A stretch of 64,000 nucleotides of DNA from Arenicola marina (lineage: Eukaryota > Annelida > Polychaeta > Arenicolidae), in assembly GCA_964019135.1 (NCBI GenBank), contig OZ025256.1, positions 15,941,911-16,005,910 of the forward strand. Direction: 5' to 3'. Each line of letters starts with the position of its first letter. Position 1 is the first letter of the stretch. Made by a program: the position numbers and the translations under genes. Below, one piece after another: positions 60,070 through 64,000 of this stretch. Below the pieces are notes generated by a model, which did no database searches, was not told the DNA's origin, and saw nothing but the letters and a program-made list of their open reading frames with translations.

Positions 60070-60270
60070 GGTGAAAGAAGGGAAGAGCGGAGCCATTTCC
60101 TCGAGGTATAACCACATTTGACGAAGATGGACATGGGATCTTTACTATGCGATCACCTAGACATGGCCACAACGGAGCCGGAAGCACAGATCCGCATGCT
60201 GGCAGGCAGACTCCCAGGTGGCGAGAGCGCTGAATGTCAGCGCTCTACCCACTGAACTATTGGGCACCGT
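60070..60270 (-). mobile_element. tRNA-derived SINE, diverged
   Basis: Minus strand: head with CAATAGTTCAGTGGGTAGAG, tail GGCCATGTCTAGGTGATCGC, GATCCCATGTCC. Box B is degraded. Same family as 1-199 and 50876. Confidence 0.8.
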
Positions 60271-60599
60271 ACCATATGGTACCATTAGTATAACACGGGA
60301 CTGCAGTAAAGCTGATATAGGTCGTCATACCTACCTTGAAAGAAGTGAAGAATGTCAAACAATGTACCACAGGAACAACGGAATGTAGCGAATTCTCGTA
60401 CTCTGGAGATCAAAAGTGAAATTGGTCTGCACACCCACCTTGAAAGGAGTAAGAAATGGCAACTAGTGTGTCACCGAAGAAACGATATCTGGCGTACCTC
60501 AGCTACTTATTGTTTTTCTTTTTAGCTTGATGACGTAACCGTATGGGTGGTTTATTATCGCTGTGATTACCCATGCGCGATACACGTGCGAGGCGAGGG

Positions 60600-60770
60600 C
60601 TGAGCTAGGTGCAGCTTGACACGTGACTCATTTACACAAGGCTGAAAGACACACACCTCGCGCATTCTCGCGATCTCGCCTCGCGCATTCTCACCTCGCA
60701 CAATATCGCGCTCTACCTTCGCGCATTCTCGCATTGACGCGATCTCGCCCCACGTGCCAGGCGTAATTTG
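60600..60770. repeat. Low-order repeats of CTCGCGCATTCTCGC
   Basis: Irregular repeats of CTCGCGCATTCTCGCGATCT and CTCACCTCGCACA; CpG-dense. Confidence 0.75.
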
Positions 60771-60777
60771 CTTTACA

Positions 60778-61013
60778 GAGACAAAGACATTTCTAGTGTA
60801 TCTTTGGTAATGTTTGCTTTACCACGTTCTGAGAACGATGACAATGACATAGACAATTCATGTGTATCTTTGGTAAAGTTTTGCTTCACCAAGTTCTGAG
60901 AACAATAACAATGACATAGACATTTCTTGTGTATCTTTGGTAATGCTTTGCTTTACCACGTTCTGAGAACGATGACAATGACAAAGACATTTCATGTGTA
61001 TCTGTGGTAATGT
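60778..61013. repeat. 76-bp tandem repeat, about 3.2 copies
   Basis: Units share GTGTATCTTTGGTAATG and CCACGTTCTGAGAACGATGA with GACAATGACATAGACATTTC. Confidence 0.9.
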
Positions 61014-62059
61014 GAACCGGCTCCACGCATTGCGAAACCGCGTTAGGTATACTAACGTTCTGTTTTGGTTTATTCGGCCAAGCTGTTGTCACCTGGAAGC
61101 TGTTGAGCGGCCAATTTGTGCTTACGTCAATTTAAAGAACTTTCATTACAATTTATAACACTGTGAGAAGCGTTTTATTGCCAGCGACGGGTCCTACATG
61201 TTATCAGGTCGACACGCTTGGTTCGGTCGGATGCACTCAGCTCTCAATACATGGTAACGTAACTAGTACAATAAAATTGTTGCTCATAAAAATATAGGTT
61301 TTACCCGGAGTACACACCTGAAATGAATCTGGGAGGGCATGACAAGTGGCAGGCCGATTACAAAGTTAGTGATGTCGTGACTAGTGAAGGAGAATGCCCA
61401 TGTAACAGTACGTTCATACTTAAAAAAGAATGTGCGCTGCGTCACCTCTTCCTCGTAGCGTCAAGATGAGTCATTATAGAAGTTAGCTTACTCTCGCCTC
61501 CTGAAGCAATAAATAGCAATAGCGATCCATCTTCCATCAAAATGTAGAACCCACGAAATGTATTATTGTAGTTTTAGTAAACTTTATTCAGAAAGAGAAA
61601 TATAATGCAAGCAAGTGGTATAGCACGTTGATGCTACATAGGTTACAACTACTTTTTTTATATGCTACATTCCTTTCTGTATTCTACTTATAGTTGCTTT
61701 AGTAGCGTTATGGTATCTGTAGTGTTTATGAGTTACATGTGAGAGACCTTAAGAAAAAGAACACAACCATGCATTGCACTTTGTGTGTTGAGTTAGTTCT
61801 TCAATAAGATTATATTGGCGACGAGGATGGTAAGCCGGTTCTGCCATGAAGAAGGTCACATAACAGTTCGTCAAGTTATGACAGAAGGTCCAGTTGTATC
61901 CTGAACTACAACGAGAAGAATCCGTTGAAGTGTAGACCACATGGACGGTGAGCGATAATTGAGCAGTTACCACACTGCGGGACCGCGAGTCTCGAAGCCC
62001 CTGAAAAAGCCGAAACAGGGAATATTGTTCCTTCTCATAAGAACTGTAACGTCCCTGTA
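61014..62059. other. Unassigned DNA with a possible LTR-element primer-binding site
   Basis: ATTGGCGACGAGGATGG at 61813-61829 resembles the start of the internal region in some Ty3/gypsy elements, but no LTR pair or coding region is present in the window. No gene recognised. Confidence 0.25.
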
Positions 62060-62530
62060 TTGTCAGGTAGTCGACATCTGCCGAAATGCCAGACGATGAT
62101 AATGGGGAACAACCACAGGCTGGAACTGAGTGACAGGCCCCCCGCTTCAACCCCCAGTATTGCACATTTACCGCGCTTGACGGGCCCCCCTGTCCCTGGC
62201 TGTATGTGGTCCCCGCCTGGTCCCATGCGGCATGCAGACAGACGGTGCAGGCCGGCCGGCCTATCGCCCGCCTTCACCCTTGGCGTGGCTTCGGCTCCAC
62301 TCCACGTGCCTCGCCGGCCCGCTGTACCCGGAAGTGACGTCGCGTCTGTCTGAAATCACACGCCGCCTATCGGCCGAGCGTCACTCTCCATGCCGTTCTC
62401 TCATTCCTCATCCGGGTCTTTTGGAACCCCTCGAGGCAGCCGGACGCCCAACAAGGTCATGTGTGCGACGGCGCTCACCGATACCTCTCACCTCCCTCCT
62501 ACCCATCCTCTCCCCTGCTCCCCCCCCCCC
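62060..62530. promoter_or_regulatory. CpG-rich block with ETS/CRE-type motif
   Basis: Distinctly GC- and CpG-rich compared with its surroundings. CCCGGAAGTGACGTCGCG at about 62327-62344 combines an ETS core (CCGGAAGT) with TGACGTC, a pairing typical of housekeeping promoters in animals. It may be a promoter of the protease gene (7 kb from its start codon), of a gene outside the window, or neither. Confidence 0.35.
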
Positions 62531-63239
62531 CAATATCATACTTGAGCTATGCTTAAACACCGGTTCGCCCCCCTCCCCCGGTGCGCCCTAACATGGGCGA
62601 AACCATCGGACCATGCAGCCGCAAGTCAGTTTAGTTCATCTACGGATTGAAAAAATCAAGGCACGAAGGCTACTTTACATGGAGTGTGTGTCAATGTACA
62701 CAAATAAAAACATATGCTGCGATGGTGTTTGCAAAATGAGTTATTTAGGGATTTGCGAGAAGAAAATCATTTATAGTGTGATTACTGAAGGAAATATCTG
62801 TATGTATTTTGCATCAGAAATTACATGTGATCTTAATTTAAATTCTAAAAATAGATTTTGTTATCTGCGTTTGTTTTAAGCAAAAATGTGTTTCTGTTTT
62901 TGTTGGATTGCTAAGTACATAACGTCATGTTGACCGCAACCTTTGATGCCAAATGGGAGGGCAAATATAGTTTAGCAATTTTGCGAGATCATTTCTTCGG
63001 GCGTCAAGCTTCCACTTCATCATCCATTGTGCTTGTGACTTGTATTTGAGAAGCTCACTTATTGCTCCTGACTGGAAATAACTGCGGCTGTCGATTCGTA
63101 ACAAATAAGAAATATTTTTCAACTGGGATTAGTTTGGTCTTGTAGAGACATTCTCTATTTATCAGGTGGCGTGAGGGCATGGGATTTCGGGCCTTGGGCC
63201 AGAAAGAAATGCTACAAATGCAGAAATAACGATAAAAGT
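62531..63239. other. Unassigned DNA
   Basis: AT-rich, nothing recognised; an 88-codon plus-strand frame at 62613-62879 is not supported. Confidence 0.35.
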
Positions 63240-63330
63240 CAGGGCGGATATAGAAATGTCAAAAAAGGGGTGGGGGGGGGGTCACTGAAAACTTGGGGGA
63301 GGGGGGGGGGGCGTTGAAAATGACCGGGTG
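63240..63330 (+). mobile_element. G-rich element end
   Basis: AGGGCGGATATAGAAATG then three long G tracts. Third copy of the pattern near 2560 and 19090. Confidence 0.4.
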
Positions 63331-63394
63331 GGGTCTTCAACGGTTCTTAACATCCCACCGCCTTTCTTGAAGGGAAAAATATATATACATATAT

Positions 63395-63640
63395 TATGTG
63401 CAATAAATTATTGGACATGCTGCTAAACTTTCTTGGTCAAATTAGGTAATCTCACGTGGAAAAGTGCCGCTCTCTTGCGTATTATGTCATAAACATTTGC
63501 ACATTACTGCAGTTTATTAACATGTGATGACACACTTTTTCCCGTCGCACAATGAATTTGTATCCAGAACGTTTTTCCAAAATATTACGAAATTCATAAT
63601 ATAATTGAAATTATTGCTGTATGAGAAGCTTAAAGTTATA
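63395..63640 (+). mobile_element. Dispersed repeat A, copy 2
   Basis: GTGCAATAAATTATTGGACATG, CTCACGTGGAAAAGTG, GCACATTACTGCAGTTT, ATTGCTGTATGAGAAGCTT match copy 1 at 1700-1990 in the same order. Confidence 0.6.
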
Positions 63641-64000
63641 TAAGATTGGTCTTTTCATATCAACGTGTAATTATATTTTCTGTATTCAGGATTTGTACAT
63701 TTGTTCACAGTTGGTTTCAGTCCACGACAGTCGACGTCCCTTTGATAACCTGCCCCCCGAAGAATTTTATATTTTGTAAATGACGCAAACGATGTAGTCA
63801 TTAATTTATTAAAGCAATATATTCCGTAATTTCTTGTATTACCAACCTCTTCTTCATGTGAAATAAGTAGATTCTGTCTTGAATTTAAATCCTGAAAGCC
63901 TGTGGGCTATCCAGAGAGAAGCAATCTGGTCACCGGAGCAGAAGTTGGTGGCCGGCTTTATATCCCTGCGCGCCTGTTCGCCGTTCGGTATTTTGTGTGT

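Noticed and set aside
61749-62165. 138-codon minus-strand frame
   Set aside because: No similarity recognised, and it runs over a possible retroelement site and the edge of the CpG-rich block.

Overview
The window is eukaryotic, from an animal genome. It holds split genes with consensus GT-AG introns, tRNA-derived SINEs, decayed LINE fragments, AT-rich non-coding DNA and many minisatellites. The domain repertoire (type II transmembrane serine protease with EGF, CUB and LDLa modules) and the repeat types suggest a marine invertebrate bilaterian. I cannot name the phylum from the sequence alone.

One gene dominates the window, on the minus strand from an ATG at 55156 to a stop at 14087. I could join 33 coding exons by hand, with every splice site and phase consistent. 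They give about 1537 residues: a 31-residue cytoplasmic tail, one signal-anchor helix (about residues 33-55), two calcium-binding EGF modules, three CUB-LDLa pairs, sixteen further LDLa modules, and a C-terminal S1 (chymotrypsin-fold) protease domain with an intact His-Asp-Ser triad. It is therefore a type II membrane-anchored mosaic protease, broadly like enteropeptidase, matriptase or corin, but with a domain order and an LDLa count (19) that I do not recognise in a named family. The activation bond (Leu-Ile instead of Arg-Ile) and the S1 pocket (Gly at the position of trypsin Asp189) are both non-tryptic.

Layout by coordinate: 1-3516, repeats and SINE, no gene; 3517-10014, a 6.5-kb array of an 11-bp unit; 10015-13970, intergenic with a LINE remnant and CRE-like palindromes; 14087-18273, protease exons with a 27-bp minisatellite in one intron; 20379-35266, the LDLa exons, one per exon and all phase 1; 35400-47462, three duplicated CUB-LDLa modules, each carrying a 20-bp minisatellite in the same intron, plus one dead LDLa exon; 47463-51090, an intron with a 599-bp tandem repeat and a SINE; 51091-53607, two EGF exons and the membrane-anchor exon, separated by a 47-bp array that repeats a splice-donor sequence; 55098-55156, the first coding exon; 56422-59595, a 9-bp array; 59600-64000, SINE, short repeats and a CpG-rich block with an ETS/CRE-like motif.

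Minisatellite-type arrays fill roughly 18-19 kb of the 64 kb. Most long open frames in the window are by-products of these arrays and are not genes.
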